DNA from: Pseudopithomyces maydicus
Lineage: Eukaryota > Ascomycota > Dothideomycetes > Pleosporales > Didymosphaeriaceae
Assembly: GCA_026873275.1 (NCBI GenBank)
Contig: JANTUC010000014.1
Coordinates: forward strand, 1,364,001-1,428,000
DNA length: 64,000 nucleotides
Direction of reading: 5' to 3'
The notes beneath the pieces are model-generated. The model saw only the letters and a list, made by a program, of their open reading frames with translations, searched no databases and was not told the origin of the DNA. Both the position numbers and the translations under genes were made by a program. The stretch's first letter is position 1, and the number at the start of each line of letters is the position of its first letter. Shown here piece after piece: positions 23,984 through 35,938 of this stretch.

Positions 23984-25924
23984 TCAGTGCCACAATTTCG
24001 CCCGCGGCCTGCGCAGCGGATGCGCCTCTGTATTAAAAACGTAGTCATCTAAACTGACGAGATCCGGCTCGGAGAAGATAAGGTAAAAGTATTTGAGCGT
24101 CTCCGCCATCCAGAAACTCTCGCACTGGTCAAGTTTCGTGGTCTGCGTGGCGTTTTGCACCATGACGTCTTCGATGGCGGAATGCGCAATCGGTGTCTCG
24201 GTTGCGTTGGTGATGGCCGTGAACATGTGCCATGCCGTGTCCCTCAGCGAGGGGTCCCCAGTTATGCGATATAGGATGAAGATTGATTCGATGGCTTCAG
24301 GTCGCAGCAGGAATCTCCGGTCTCCTATCTTGGTGATTCCGGGCTGCAGCTGGTCTTCTTCGATGATTTGGTTGGGGTCGTTTGTGCCGCGCATGATGGC
24401 TTGATCTACAATGCCATCGTGCCAGCGCTTGGTGTCCCATTCGCAACTTTGCGAGTCGTCACAGGGAACGACGTGGAAGGTCTCGGGCATGATATTCGTG
24501 GGTGTAGAATTATAAGCCCAAATGCAACCTGGATGGTAAAGTCTATAATTAGCTATTGGACTTTCTTGGTGTATTTTTTGGAATGCCAAATTGTGAAAGA
24601 AAGCTGGTGAATTATCGGTGGGAGTTTGAATTTTACGTACCATCGACCAGTTTCCTTGCAATATCCAGTTCTTCGGTGCGATTGAAAATTTTAGCAGCGA
24701 TGCCAACCATACCACCAACGAAGCAGGCAAGGTGTTGTGCTTCCGGATCCAGCTTGACCAGGCCAAACGAATTCATACGGACATTGCCCGAGATGAGAAT
24801 ATCCTGATTCTCAGGAGTGAGCGGGCGGAAAAACATGTGCTTTTTTCCGGCCTCAATCGCATGCTCATACAAAGTGCGATACTGCTGTTCAAGTCCACCA
24901 AGCAACATGTATTCCTTTGGGAAATACTCGTACATTGAGTCGGACATGGCGCCAAATGAGAAGGCCTTGTAAGCTGTAAGGTCATTATCAACCGGATTGA
25001 CGGTGATCGGAATCAGGCCTGGAATTGCAGTGTTATTCTGCTGCTCTTCAATCAGGTTGGAAATCCTTTGCACAGCATCATAGTATTTTGCGTTTCCCGT
25101 CAGTTGAGTGAGACGCGTGAACTCCAGGCTCAGCGACCCTAGTTCTGCACTGAGGGCACTCATCGGGGCTTCCTGGTCTTCGCGAAGTGCACCACTGCCG
25201 TATGTTAGCTGGGCCTTAGCTGCAGACTATGGTTCACCCACTTCACCCAATCCCAGTGCGTAATCGGAAGGCGATTTGGCGTATCGAAAGCCCCGTACAG
25301 CATATCTCCAAGTTCGACTGCCTTTTCGAGTAGCACACGGTGCTTCCCATCGCTCAAATCGTATGCGCTCAGCAGGCCACCTAGATATCGGATGTTGGTC
25401 TCAAAAATGTTCAGAACCGGTTCTGCCGTGGTGCTAAAATCGATCTTGGCTATCGCCGAAAGCGCGGCGTTAAAGTCTTTGTGGAGGCCCATGATGAAAA
25501 GGGTGTCCAATGAATCCACAAGTGTTGCACCGCGATTTCCAAAATTGTTCTTGTAGCTGGCCGAAAGGGGAGCAACTTCGTCTTGAAGCCATGCATGCTT
25601 CTTATAGCCTTCCCACGAATGTATGAAAGCCTCTTTCACTGCCGCCTGGCGTTGCAGCCTCTCTTCCTTGTTGTACTCGGTCTCGACGCCAAAGTGGTGC
25701 TGGATGCGAGGAATCGGTAATGGAGTGCCCTTCGGTAAGGGGATAATGGACGAGATCGGGTATCGTGGTGGTATGTCTTTCCATGCGACCGGATGGGTAA
25801 CGAGCGACGAAGATATTTCATTTGTTGGTTGCAGTTCATTGCGAAGAGCGAGTTGGTGGTATACTAAAAATAGTAAAGCGGTAATAGAAAAAGCAGTCGA
25901 AAAGCGCCGGACGAAGTAACCCAT
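23984..25924 (-). CDS. Class I alpha-1,2-mannosidase (GH47)
   Basis: ER/Golgi mannosyl-oligosaccharide 1,2-alpha-mannosidase, trimming N-glycans. Proposed exons 25924-25238, 25172-24641 and 24528-23984 give 587 residues. The start at 25924 begins a type II membrane anchor (FSITALLFLVYHQLAL). Family landmarks: SYKNNFGNRGATLVDSLDTL, FETNIRYLGGLLSAYDL, ELGSLSLEFTRLTQLTG, CIWAYNSTPTNIMPE, LRPEAIESIF and, near the end, FNTEAHPL with the calcium-binding threonine. The first intron is the least certain: frame continuity allows a donor at 25237 or 25246 with the acceptor before 25172. The upstream region is shared with MED20. Confidence 0.88.
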
Positions 25925-26416
25925 TATGAGAGGAAAGGAAAAGAGATTGCTCAAGTATACGTATTCATTGGTATCATATAGCGTGTGGCTAGACTGCCGA
26001 GTTGAAGCCTTGTAGAAGCTTCGGAGGAAAAGAACCAACAAGGATCAAGGAGAGATCAACAATGATGTCACAAGGAGCGAACTGAAAGCGTTCAGAGTAA
26101 CCCCTGAAAGAGCGAACACTGGAAAGTTGTACAGGACAGGTTGAGGGTGGGAAGTGATTTGGAAAAAGGAGAAAAATGAGCGAGAAAAAAGCACAGGACA
26201 GATGTTGAGGATCGGAGAAGGAGAGAGAGTTTCTGGGGGCTTTGTGGCTGACAGCTAACCCCGAAGGCTGCATGGGATGTTATCGATAAGAGCTCCGGGA
26301 AGGCGCGACGCGTCACTAGTCCCCGCAAGCAACTTCCTTAGTTGCGGGTCGAACCGATCGTCCCTTCCAACCGTGGAACCCTTTCACAGCCGACCTCCTC
26401 CACCACTGCGCCCGCC
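25925..26416. promoter_or_regulatory. Divergent promoter region, GH47 and MED20
   Basis: 492 bases separate the start codons of two divergently transcribed genes, so both promoters must lie here. The section is purine-rich on the plus strand around 26150-26240. No individual factor site was assigned. Confidence 0.55.
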
Positions 26417-27240
26417 ATGCGCTATCACGGGTGAGTGCGCCACTTACGGGACACACTGAATTGCGAATCATTGACCTTCCCAGGCTGTACTACATCCCCA
26501 ACCAGGGCGCCCAGCTCACCGCCTCACAAGATTTTATCAAGCAGATCGTGAGCGGTATCGAATCTAGCTTTCCCCGCGCCGACACCGCAGGCACGTGGAC
26601 ACTAAGCCACCGTATGCTTCGCGACGTACCTCCATACAAAGAGCATGGACAGACCGACTATGCGCACGCATACCAGCACCTCCTCCATGTGTCTACCGTC
26701 AGCCCAGACCGCACGTACAATCTGATCCAATACCCGCCTCGAACCGCCCAGAAAGACATCCCGCAAGTCGCGGTAGCTTCGATTCCCCTCGCCCAGACAG
26801 ACACCCACTTCGCATTCCTGGTCAACCAGCTGCCGCTTCTCTGGGCGCCGCAGCGGGTGCTCGATATTCCAAACGGCAAGATCTACCAGGCCGGCGACTT
26901 CCTCATCCATATCGGCGAGTTCAGATCGAGGAGGCAGGCTTCGACGGGTGTACCGAGCTCGCCCGCCGTCGTCGTATGCATCTCCACAGAAGTTGGTGGC
27001 CCGGAGGATGAAGCTGAAGGGCCGTCTACCGGAGCCGACGAGAGCATCACCGATTTTGACTACGCCCAGGAATCGATACGTGAGCTGTGGAACGCCATTA
27101 AGAAAGACGCAACCTTCTCACGCGACGAAATTCCAATTCGTGAGTTCATGCAGCTCGCGCAGGACCCTGGCCACGACAAGGAACTGGGGCGCGAAGCAGT
27201 GGTGCGTATGTGGTGCGCAGCGCTGAGCCCGAGAGCTTGA
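26417..27240 (+). CDS. MED20: Mediator complex subunit 20
   Basis: Med20 (Srb2) is a head-module subunit of Mediator, bridging activators and RNA polymerase II. Exons 26417-26430 and 26484-27240 give 256 residues. The tiny first exon encodes MRYHG and joins across a GTGAGT...CAG intron of 53 nt. The start LYYIPNQGAQL matches the family's opening 'G(L/V)(F/Y)xIP' strand. Later blocks include WTLSHRMLRDV, FAFLVNQLPLLWAPQRVLDI, GDFLIHIGEFR and a helix ELWNAIKKD near the end. Length fits fungal Med20. Confidence 0.82.
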
Positions 27241-28069
27241 GGCCTTGTCTAGACACCCGCTAGCGATATCCATTTGCCAGAGACTCCCTTATATGGGGTT
27301 TCAACCATCCATTGAAAATAAACAGGCAGACACCTGTTATCAGACTAATGGGAAGCAACTGCTCAAAATCCTCGATCGAATCCTGAAATCATCAGCTAGA
27401 GACATCTGCTCACGCCTCAAATAATCAGCATCGAACTTTGCTGAATTTTTACCATCAATTGATGATGCTTGAGCAACACTAGCAAGCGGTGCGACCGCTG
27501 TTGCCCATCACATACAATAATGAAGCACAATCACTAGTATTGTTCTCCGGATGTCATGAGGTGTCGCTATCATCATTTGTCCTCGAGGAGCTCTTTGTTC
27601 ACTATCTTGCAAGATACAGTACAGATTTATGGCTACAGAACCTGCGCTGCACAAAAGCAAATCTCTGGGCACCGCACTGGATATGTAAATGGAGCAGTTG
27701 AAATTCAACTGATACGTAACCGGCGTATGCGAAGGCTCAAGCCAGACGCTGCATAGTCAACTCAAACGCAAGAATGATTTTCCCTCCATTTTTCAATAGG
27801 AAATTGTTAGCCGCTTAACAATAACGAAGAGGCGAGATGAAACTAAACTTCGTTGCGAAGAATTAGATCTACATATTTGTGTCCACTTGCTAAGCGATTT
27901 AAACTTTTCTATCGCCCAAGTTGCCCAGAATTTTTGCAACAGAAATTCAGTAGAAACTACTTTCGAATCTGTGTGAAATGTTGAATTAGTGTAGTCGTCC
28001 AAAATCACCCTGCATCTGCATCGATGCAACAGAGCGAAACTTAAAGCCCACGTAGCCCCCACCCAGTTT
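27241..28069. other. Convergent intergenic region
   Basis: About 830 bases between the 3' ends of MED20 and the MFS transporter. No gene is supported. Confidence 0.5.
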
Positions 28070-29754
28070 TCATCTCCTTTTTCTCCCCAGCAAGCCGAAA
28101 ACACCTACCAGAGCTGCCGTCATCGTCGTGCCCAACAGGATGATGAATGACTGCCATTTACCAGCCCCATATCCATGGTTCACGCCCACGTGCTCCTTGC
28201 TCTCCAAAACGGCCGCAGCAACGAATGCAGAAACCACGCCTATAGCTCCCCGCGTGAACAGTAGAAGGCCAGACACGAAGAGCTGATCCCCCGAGCGTCC
28301 CTCGTCGTTGACAACAATAGCTGCCATATGGCTTCGCAGTGTCATAAAACTGAACGCGAATGCACCAAAGAGAATCGAAACAATCACCATCGTCCAGTAG
28401 GCCTTGCCCACTCCCCATATAACGAAGACTGCGAAGCTGCTAACCAGAACACTGAGCAGAAATGGTACCAAGGGCCCTATCGCATCCGTCAAAGCGCCCA
28501 GAAGAACTTGTCCTACAATTCCGGCTAAACACAGATACGTGACCAACAGCGCCGCTTGGTCGGACCCCACGCCGAGATCTGTAGCATAGCTGGGAAGGTA
28601 GTTTGCCGGGAGGTTGTTCGCAAGACTCTGCAGAGCCATGGAAAGAACAAAAAGCCACAACAGTGGGCTTTTGAGAGGTCGAAGCGAGGACTTGGATAGC
28701 TGCTTTTCTTCTTCCGTACGTGTGGTCTCGGGACGAGAGCGCACGCATACTATGCCGAGGGAGATTACGACGGCGATGAAGATGGCCCATCCGATGAGGG
28801 TGGTGCGTGGGCCGAAGCGTCGGAGGAGAACTGCGAAGACGGGAGAGAGGATTGCAGAGGCGATGTTAGCAGCCCCGAAACTAGCACCGTTAGTAAAGGT
28901 CTAGGTGAATCCAAAGCTAATAGTCGGGTCAGATATGGGTGAACAAACATAGCACTCACAAGATACCATTCGCAAGCCCCCGTCTCTTAAGAAACCACTC
29001 ATCCACATAACTGATGCACGGCGCGAATAAGATCCCACTCGATATTCCGTACAGCAACCCTTGCGTCGCGATCACCTGCGTGACCTTTCATCATACATGT
29101 CAGTCGCTCTACTTCCAAATCAGGAAACCGCCACTCACCGTCGTCGAAAACGCAGCCCCAATCGTAGACGCCACAACCGCCACCATCCCAGTCCACATCA
29201 TGTACGGCCTCACCTCCGGCCGTCTCCCGATGAAATGCAGCAAGAACGGCGACAATCCCTGGAGTAAACCCTTCGCCCAGTCAGTAACCAAACCATATCA
29301 AACAACCCATAAACTATATATATGGAAACCCGAATCTTCTCCCCACATCAACTTCCCCGTCCGTCCACCCACCACAACAATATGTACCTAATAGAAACAC
29401 AGCGTAGGTATGTACTCACCACACCAAGCAGCCCAATCGACGCAACAAGCTGATTCCCCTCAAAGGGAGGATGCTTCAGGTAGTACTCGCGAAACACACC
29501 CTGCGTTGCACTAAATCCTAAACAGGTATCCCGTAAGCCGATCAGGGTCCCAACGCGCCCGTCCCGCGTGCCTCGCCGGCGAGGGTGGCAAACGCACCCC
29601 AGGTTGCCATTGCGATGGCCGAGATGGCCGTCAGACATGTCCATGCTGCTATCCCGTGGTCGCGGGGCGGTAATGATGGGGTTTCGGGGGAGGGCATGGC
29701 GGGGGAGGGGGTGCTTTCTTCTTCGGAGGTGAGGTGCGGCTTTGGGGTCGCCAT
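28070..29754 (-). CDS. MFS transporter, monocarboxylate-permease-like
   Basis: Major facilitator protein resembling fungal monocarboxylate permease (MCT/Mch) homologues. Five exons (29754-29598, 29517-29420, 29258-29139, 29075-28960, 28880-28070) keep frame and give 433 residues, slightly short for twelve helices. The cytosolic N-terminus is Ser/Pro-rich. Helix 1 starts at AAWTCLTAISAIAMATWG and leads into FSATQGVFREYYL, typical for the family. Other landmarks: YVDEWFLKRRGLANGI, FGAANIASAILSPVF and RFGPRTTLIGWAIF after loop 4-5; then RPLKSPLLWLFVLSMALQ opening the second half. The 161 nt third-position intron (29259-29419) may contain an additional small exon, which would restore the missing length. 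The substrate is unknown. Confidence 0.8.
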
Positions 29755-31275
29755 TGCGACGTGGGTGGATGAGGGAAGGTCGTGGGTTGGGTTGTTGCTG
29801 ACGCGATGGGGTGGAGTGGTGGTGACTCAATGTTGGGATAACTCTTTTATGTGTTTGGCGAAGGATTTGGGGACTATACCTATGGTCCGCGGTAATATTC
29901 TCTCGCGCGGGATGTTCTTACCGAGCCGAGCCTGGTTGAGTATGCTGGGCTAGTCCTATTTCGCGGGGTGGATGTTGTATCGCGATGGAATAAAATACTT
30001 AAATATGAGGTACATTTATGTCGGTAGTTGAGAAGGACAAAGGTTGTTGTATGCGATTGGGGGTATAAGGTGATAAGGTGATGGTGGCCTGGAAATTTAT
30101 ATATCGGCGTTTCTGTCCCAAATCCTTTTTTTTCTTTCCCACCTCAATCAAATGCCCATTTGGTTAGAATGAATTAGGATCCTGGTCGTTTTGCAATCTA
30201 AGATTACTTTATAGCGCCGATTTATGACTCCTGCGTAGTTTACTTCTTCATCATAGCGTATAAAACGCTGTTCCGGGACAAACCACCTGATTTGAATTTT
30301 TTGCTTATTCTCACTGCTTTAGGATCCTTATCTCTTACATGAGATTCATATCGGTGGCTTTTAGCGCGTGTTTTAGCTGCCAATAAGCTCTAAATTCCAC
30401 TCTTGCTATCGTGTCACCGTAATCTGTAGGAAATAGAACTCTAATCGGTAAATATGATCAAGTATCTTCTATAGCGCATGATGTGATTATATCTAGGGGC
30501 TGTGAAATCAAATACTGAACTATATCTCTTGGGGGCATAGTAATACATACTGCAGTGAATGTTTTATTGTGAAGTTTCAACATTGATCGACTGAGTAAGA
30601 ATTGCTGTCAAATAAACACATTACTATTGAGGTAGCTACATTCGAAATACAGGATGTTCAGAGAGGGCTGGTATAGCTAAATGTGTATGTATCTATTGAT
30701 CCATCGAACGGATGGAGAGTATATAGTTGCTTTCTCCTCAGGCCTCGTGCAGTTCTTGCCGCCGTCGCCTTTGTACCAAAATTTCCGTAACGCTATGCGG
30801 TCAGAACTCCAACGCACTGACAGGAAACAAGGAAAAAATAAATTCATTGTAGGGAGGATGATATGTGAACTGCCACGATGAGATCTTTCGTTTTTCTAGA
30901 CTAGAGGAATTTCGAGAGCCATTATTTACATTCTATGCATCGGAAACACGTAGGCACCGATGAATAGGAATATTTAGGTCTTCGCGGACCACGAGAGATC
31001 ATCAAGGTCTAATCTTGAAGGGCTTGGAGTATTTTAGAAGAGTTCATGTTGCATTCATATACACACCATTATTCGATTCATGGTAGAGAACCCTTTTCGT
31101 CACGACCTGTTAAGAATAATTTCTTGTTTATGAAGATTATCAGAATGTGAGCCCCGCCAGCGGTATGCTCCATCAAATTACTAGTTCTAGTTTAATTATG
31201 AAAGTAGAGCTTGTCTAATCTATCCAAAGCTCCATCATTATTTGAGGTAATCAGCATAATGTGATTAACAACGCT
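29755..31275. other. AT-rich intergenic region
   Basis: About 1.5 kb, AT-rich from about 29980 on, between two minus-strand genes. The first 250 bases likely hold the transporter promoter. No gene, tRNA or copy of the retroposon family was recognised. Confidence 0.55.
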
Positions 31276-32775
31276 TTAAAGCAACTTTTGCGCCTGCGAA
31301 ATGGGTATCTTATGCAACCACGGGTATTTCCCCACCACCTTCTCCTCGCCTTCGATGAAGTCAAAAACTGGCGTCCGCGACGTTTTCCCCGCGGCCCACC
31401 ACAGGAAAACTCTCAACAGCGCATCAATCGAGAGCACGTAGAGGTCCATGAATTTAGCCCACGGCGTCGCCCAACTGGCGTTGTTGGTAGCACGCCCAGA
31501 CAGGCCGCACCCAAGCGTCACGACATCGAAGCGGGTCTCTTGGTACTCGCGGAAGGCCACGGCCAGCTCGTCCTCCGGAACGACATTTGTTGCGGCGCTC
31601 CCATTGGCAGAAGCACCAGCGGCCGTAGTGAAGATCTTATGCAGCTTGTTGACCAGAACTACCACGTCAATGATGCCGTTGTTGCAGCCGGCGCCCGTCG
31701 AGGGGGTGAACTTATGCGCCGCGTCGCCGACGAGGACGGCGCGTCCGCCATGGCTCCAGTCGGAGACGACACCCTCCTCGAGATTGATGAAGCCCGTCTG
31801 GATGTTGTGTGTGTAGGCCTCACCCAGGGTTAGAACATTGATGCCCTCCTTGTTCTGGTGATTGGGATTGTCGTTCAACGGCAAGTGGGCCCACTTGGCG
31901 ACGAAAGCGGCCTCGTCCTCCTCCGAGTAGCGCCGGGGCGGCCGACGCGTCGGTTCTGGCAACCGTTCGTAAACAGCTACAACGGCTGAATCCTCGTTGG
32001 CAAAGTACTGCGTTGTCGCATGTGGGCCGTGGGACTCGGTCATGTCGCCTGGGTTGATGCCGGGGAGCCGGGGAAAACGCATCCAGAAACAGCGATAAGT
32101 CGTGAGGTAGGGTAGCTCCTTGTCATCTTGCTGCTGCTCGGCGGTAATGCGGTCGTCGAGCGCAACTTGCTGGCCATCTATGGTGGCCATGAATTTCCGC
32201 ACGGCACTGTATGCGCCGTCGGCGCCGATGACGAGTGTCCCGTCGTACGATGTCCCATCTGTACATTTTACAACTACACCGTCCTTAGTCTTGTGGAGGC
32301 TCGAGACCTTCTTGTTAGGAAGCAGTTTGGACTGAGCCTCGGCGGGAAGGGCATCGAAGAGAACCTGCATAAGGTTCCGACGCGTGATGACGCGTGATGC
32401 ACATCCGTGGCTAGGCGTGGTGTTAAAATACTCCGTAGTTCAATGATAGGATGTCACTTGTAGGATATCTTATACTTACTTCTCATGGAGGTAGGAAAAT
32501 AGCTTGGCGTCACCGATAGTTCGTCCCTGGTGGTCGAATCGCTTGCATATGGACAGCGGTGCGCTGACATTCTCGATGGCCGGTAGAACACCAAATTGGC
32601 TCAAGGCGCGGAGACCTATTTGCGACATGACCAAGCTGGCGCCCACGGCCATGACGATCGAAGGTCGGCTTTCCAGGAGGACGAAGTCGATGTCGGCTCT
32701 GGTGAGGGCGTGGGCGACCGTTATACCCACGGGCCCACCCCCGACTACGATAATCTTGGGTGCAGAGGCTGCCAT
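31276..32775 (-). CDS. FAD-dependent monooxygenase (aromatic-hydroxylase type)
   Basis: 476-residue flavoprotein of the FAD_binding_3 family, which uses NAD(P)H and oxygen to hydroxylate or epoxidise small molecules. Exons 32775-32480 and 32410-31276 flank a 69 nt intron. The N-terminus has the Rossmann motif IIVVGGGPVGITVAHAL; the middle has the DG motif VIGADGAYSAVRKF; the second FAD motif is VLVGDAAHKFTPSTGAGCNN. A hydrophobic stretch near the end (LYVLSIDALLRVFLWWAAG) could be a membrane helix, as in meroterpenoid epoxidases of the PaxM type. No prenyltransferase, cyclase or synthase lies beside it, so a catabolic or stand-alone role is equally possible. Confidence 0.87.
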
Positions 32776-33187
32776 CGTCGAATGCGTGCGCCGAAAATGG
32801 TGAAAGGCGACGACTGTATGTTTGCTATACGATTTGAATATACTGTAAGGCTTTTCCGAGGTTTTATCTCCATTTAATTACATACCTGACAGCATAACGT
32901 TACGCAGAGACTACCAAGAAAGGGTGGACCAACTTTTCCAGCCGTGGACCATTCACGAGCAGCAAGCATTTATCTAGACCGAGGTAATCAGTGTTCAGTC
33001 TAAGACTATTTGGTATATGCGACAAGTACTATAGTTACAGCCTAGTATGTTTATAGTTAGTTAAGAGACCCATGAAAAAGCTCCTTATGCTATAGCGACG
33101 TTGGTAGAGGAAATCCGACCAATCGAGTGGAAGTTTTGATAGTAGGAAAACTTGCGTTTGTAAAGAAATAACATTTAGAAGGTCAAT
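32776..33187. other. Intergenic
   Basis: About 400 AT-rich bases with the monooxygenase promoter and the 3' side of the C2H2 gene. Nothing else was recognised. Confidence 0.5.
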
Positions 33188-35598
33188 TTAATTAGCCATA
33201 TTATCGTTTGACACAGGACGTCTAAGTTTTGCTGGTGCTTTACGCTCCGTCTTCCTTCCCAATCTGGTCGGTGTACGTGGTGGTCCGGTATCATCTTCTA
33301 CTGGAAGGATCACCTCTGGTCGCGCATGTTCCTTCGTCCTACCCAAACTTTTCGGTGTACGTGGTGGTCCGGTATAATTTTCTACTGGAAGGATCGCCTC
33401 TAGTCGCGTATTTTTCTTCCTCCTTCCCAATTTGGTCGGTGTACGTGGTGGTCCGGTATATTTTTCTACCGGAAGGATCGCTTCTGGTCGCGCACGTTCA
33501 GATTGCTGATCTTGGTGATTAACGTCTCTTAGATGGGTGGGTAAAACAGATTCAGATATAGAATCAACTGGACCTTGGGGACCTTGCGATACACGCTCGG
33601 GTATTGGCCACATATGCATTTTAACAAGCCAGTCCGGCTGTACCATTGTCTCCCATACTTGAGGCAGAATGATCTCACCGTCTACAATAAGATCATAGTG
33701 CCCTTCTTGAACATGAGGACCAAGCACATCAACTTTGAGGAAGGCCTGTTTGATCAATTCCTCCATCCCCTATGAATATGTTAGCTTCGGATACAAAAAT
33801 GAAGGGTTATTAACACAGCGTACCTTCCAGGTCTTACAGATATGCAACGGGAATCTGAATTTGCGGCCGACGGCATCTTGGAAATTAATTGAGGCTGATG
33901 AAGTGTTTATGGATTCAGTTCTTTCACTTTCGATTGCAGCATTGGTGTCTTCTGTTAGGTGTTTCACTAGACCATCAGGTCCATCATGGGGTGATTCTGT
34001 GGAGTTAAGTTCCAGAGAATTTGCTGAGTCATCGAAAAAAACATCGCTCTCTGCATCAGATTCGTTTTCTGAGTGACCAACAGAAAGATTCTCCTCGGTA
34101 TGTGATTCATTTCCTGAACTATCATTTTCAGTGTTCTCATCAGTGGCGTAAACCGGTAAACAAAAGAGGGACAATTCCCGAAGATGCCTTCCAGTATGTC
34201 TTGCGTAAGCCTTGACTGAAGACACTGTCGTCAAACAAAGCGGACATGGAAACGACCTAGTATTCGACTTTCGTGTCTCCGAGGCTTCAAGGATTTCATC
34301 AATTTTGCCCTGGGTCTGGGCAGTATGTTGACCTAGATAATGTGCCCGCATCTCCTGGTGGTCACTAAAAGTTCTAGAACACCCGAGACAACAGGCCCAT
34401 GCTTTTCCGTGGTAATGTTGTTCGTGCTGCAGCCATGTGTGACGGTTTGGGAACATCCGACCACCAATAGAACAATCCTCCCATAGGCATACGTATGGCT
34501 GAAGATCTGAATACACGTGTTTTCTAAAGGGGTCAATGTTCAGCGTGGGTCATGGGAGGACGGACCCTGTCAAGCACTTACTTCCAAGCTGGGCGATTTG
34601 AGACCATGATCATATCGTAACAGAAAGGGCATTCAAAGTATTCGTCATAGCTCTTTCCTGGTGGCAATGGAGGTATGCGACCAGTTGATGGGTCCGCTAT
34701 GGAAGTTGCGAAAGATGTAGCCGTGAAACCTCCATCGGACTGATTTTCGTCGTCGTCTGGCGTGCTTGAACTAACCGTCAAGGTCTTCAAATTTTCTGGT
34801 AAAGATGACGCAATTGTACTCTTTCCATCCTGCTCCAACGTAATCAAATCAGATGCCATCTTGTTCCGGTGCTCCTCACGGTACTTGAAATAGCAGCGTC
34901 TTCGAGACAAGGCTATACCAAGACGACGAGCAAGATGAACAGATAACTGCGGAAATTTTGTCGCAACATGCGCAATATCGAACTGTTCGTAATGAGTAGT
35001 ATCGAGATTCTCAGAAAAGTTGAGCCATTGATCGTGTCGAGCTGGGTTTCGAATTGTAGCGGAAAGTCTGAGGAGATTGGTAATCGCTTCGTTGACACCC
35101 GCTACGATTTGATCCATTTCCGTTTTATGCTGAAGTTCCCGGAATTCTTCTAATTCTGTGCTGGTATCTTCATTATCTTCGCTTTCATCCGACTCACTGT
35201 CACTGAATTGTAGTTGGTCCCATGGGATTCGGGTCCCGCGTGAGATCTCGATTGCTGCCGCTGTTTTTAGCTAATATTGACAGGCACATCAAATCAGACG
35301 TACCATCAGAAAGACTCTGTATCAGACTAGACAACAGCTTTAAGACGTGTTCTTGCAAATGTGAAGCATCACGCAACCGATGATCTAAAGACCTTCGACC
35401 CGTATGATGAGCACCTATGTTGCCAGACCAGATTTTGAAGCGGCCTGAAGCGTCGCCGAATGCCCTTGAAAACATAGAATATTCTGAACTTGTGGGTAAC
35501 ACTGTGAGTAGAACGTTGAAGTGAATTGAACAGTTTTTTACCAGTACGGGTATTGGTACTCCTAACAATGGATTAGGTATAGTGTCGATAGCAGCCAT
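33188..35598 (-). CDS. C2H2 zinc-finger protein with fungal ubiquitin-like domain
   Basis: Four exons (35598-35304, 35260-34582, 34523-33824, 33769-33188) stay in frame and give 751 residues. The N-terminus contains FKIWSGNIGAHHTGRRSLD and RLRDASHLQEHVLKLL, common at the start of large fungal C2H2/NLR-associated proteins. Zinc-ligand pairs follow: ECPFC (near 310), CLWEDC with H-x5-H, CCLGC with distal His, and CPLC...HTGRH (330-440). Near residues 545-600, FQDAVGRKFRFPLHICKTWK and YDLIVDGEIILPQVWETMV match the fungal ubiquitin-like ULD_2 type domain. The C-terminus carries three 28-residue repeats. It is divergent from the HeLo-like/DUF7580 gene. A role in allorecognition or immunity is inferred from family and context only. 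Confidence 0.82.
33252..33503 (-). repeat. 84 bp tandem repeat, three units, inside coding sequence
   Basis: The marker GTGTACGTGG recurs at 33271, 33355 and 33439, a spacing of exactly 84 bases. Each unit encodes 28 residues with a core ILPVE-x2-TGPPRTP followed by a basic segment. Because the unit is a multiple of three, copy-number changes would not break the frame. Confidence 0.9.
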
Positions 35599-35938
35599 GT
35601 CTAGAGTTATTCCGTGGAATGATATGTACTAAGGTTGAAATATTCTAGACTCGAGAGTTAATACTTCGCGAAGTAAGCAGAATCCACAATGAAGAGGTTT
35701 GATGTTCGCGAGATGACCGGCTGGCCCCCCACCTTCGGGCTTCTTCGCCTGCATGTACACATAAGGCAGCAGCGGGACACACCAGATTTCATTGGATCAT
35801 CCATTCCGTGCCCCCGGCGGCTATACTCACTTCGGCGAAAGCTTCAGAGCCCCGCCTCAGCTCTGGTGTGAAATTCAAGCGTCGAAGACATGTCCGCTCG
35901 TGCTAGTCCACGATACTTTTTTCTTACCAACCGGAACA
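35599..35938. promoter_or_regulatory. Divergent promoter, C2H2-ULD and HeLo-like genes
   Basis: Only 340 bases separate the two divergent start codons, implying a shared or overlapping promoter. No specific factor site was assigned. Confidence 0.55.

Noticed and set aside
33252..33503. CRISPR-like array
   Set aside because: Three directly adjacent 84 bp units lie in frame within a coding exon, with no spacers; this is a eukaryotic genome.
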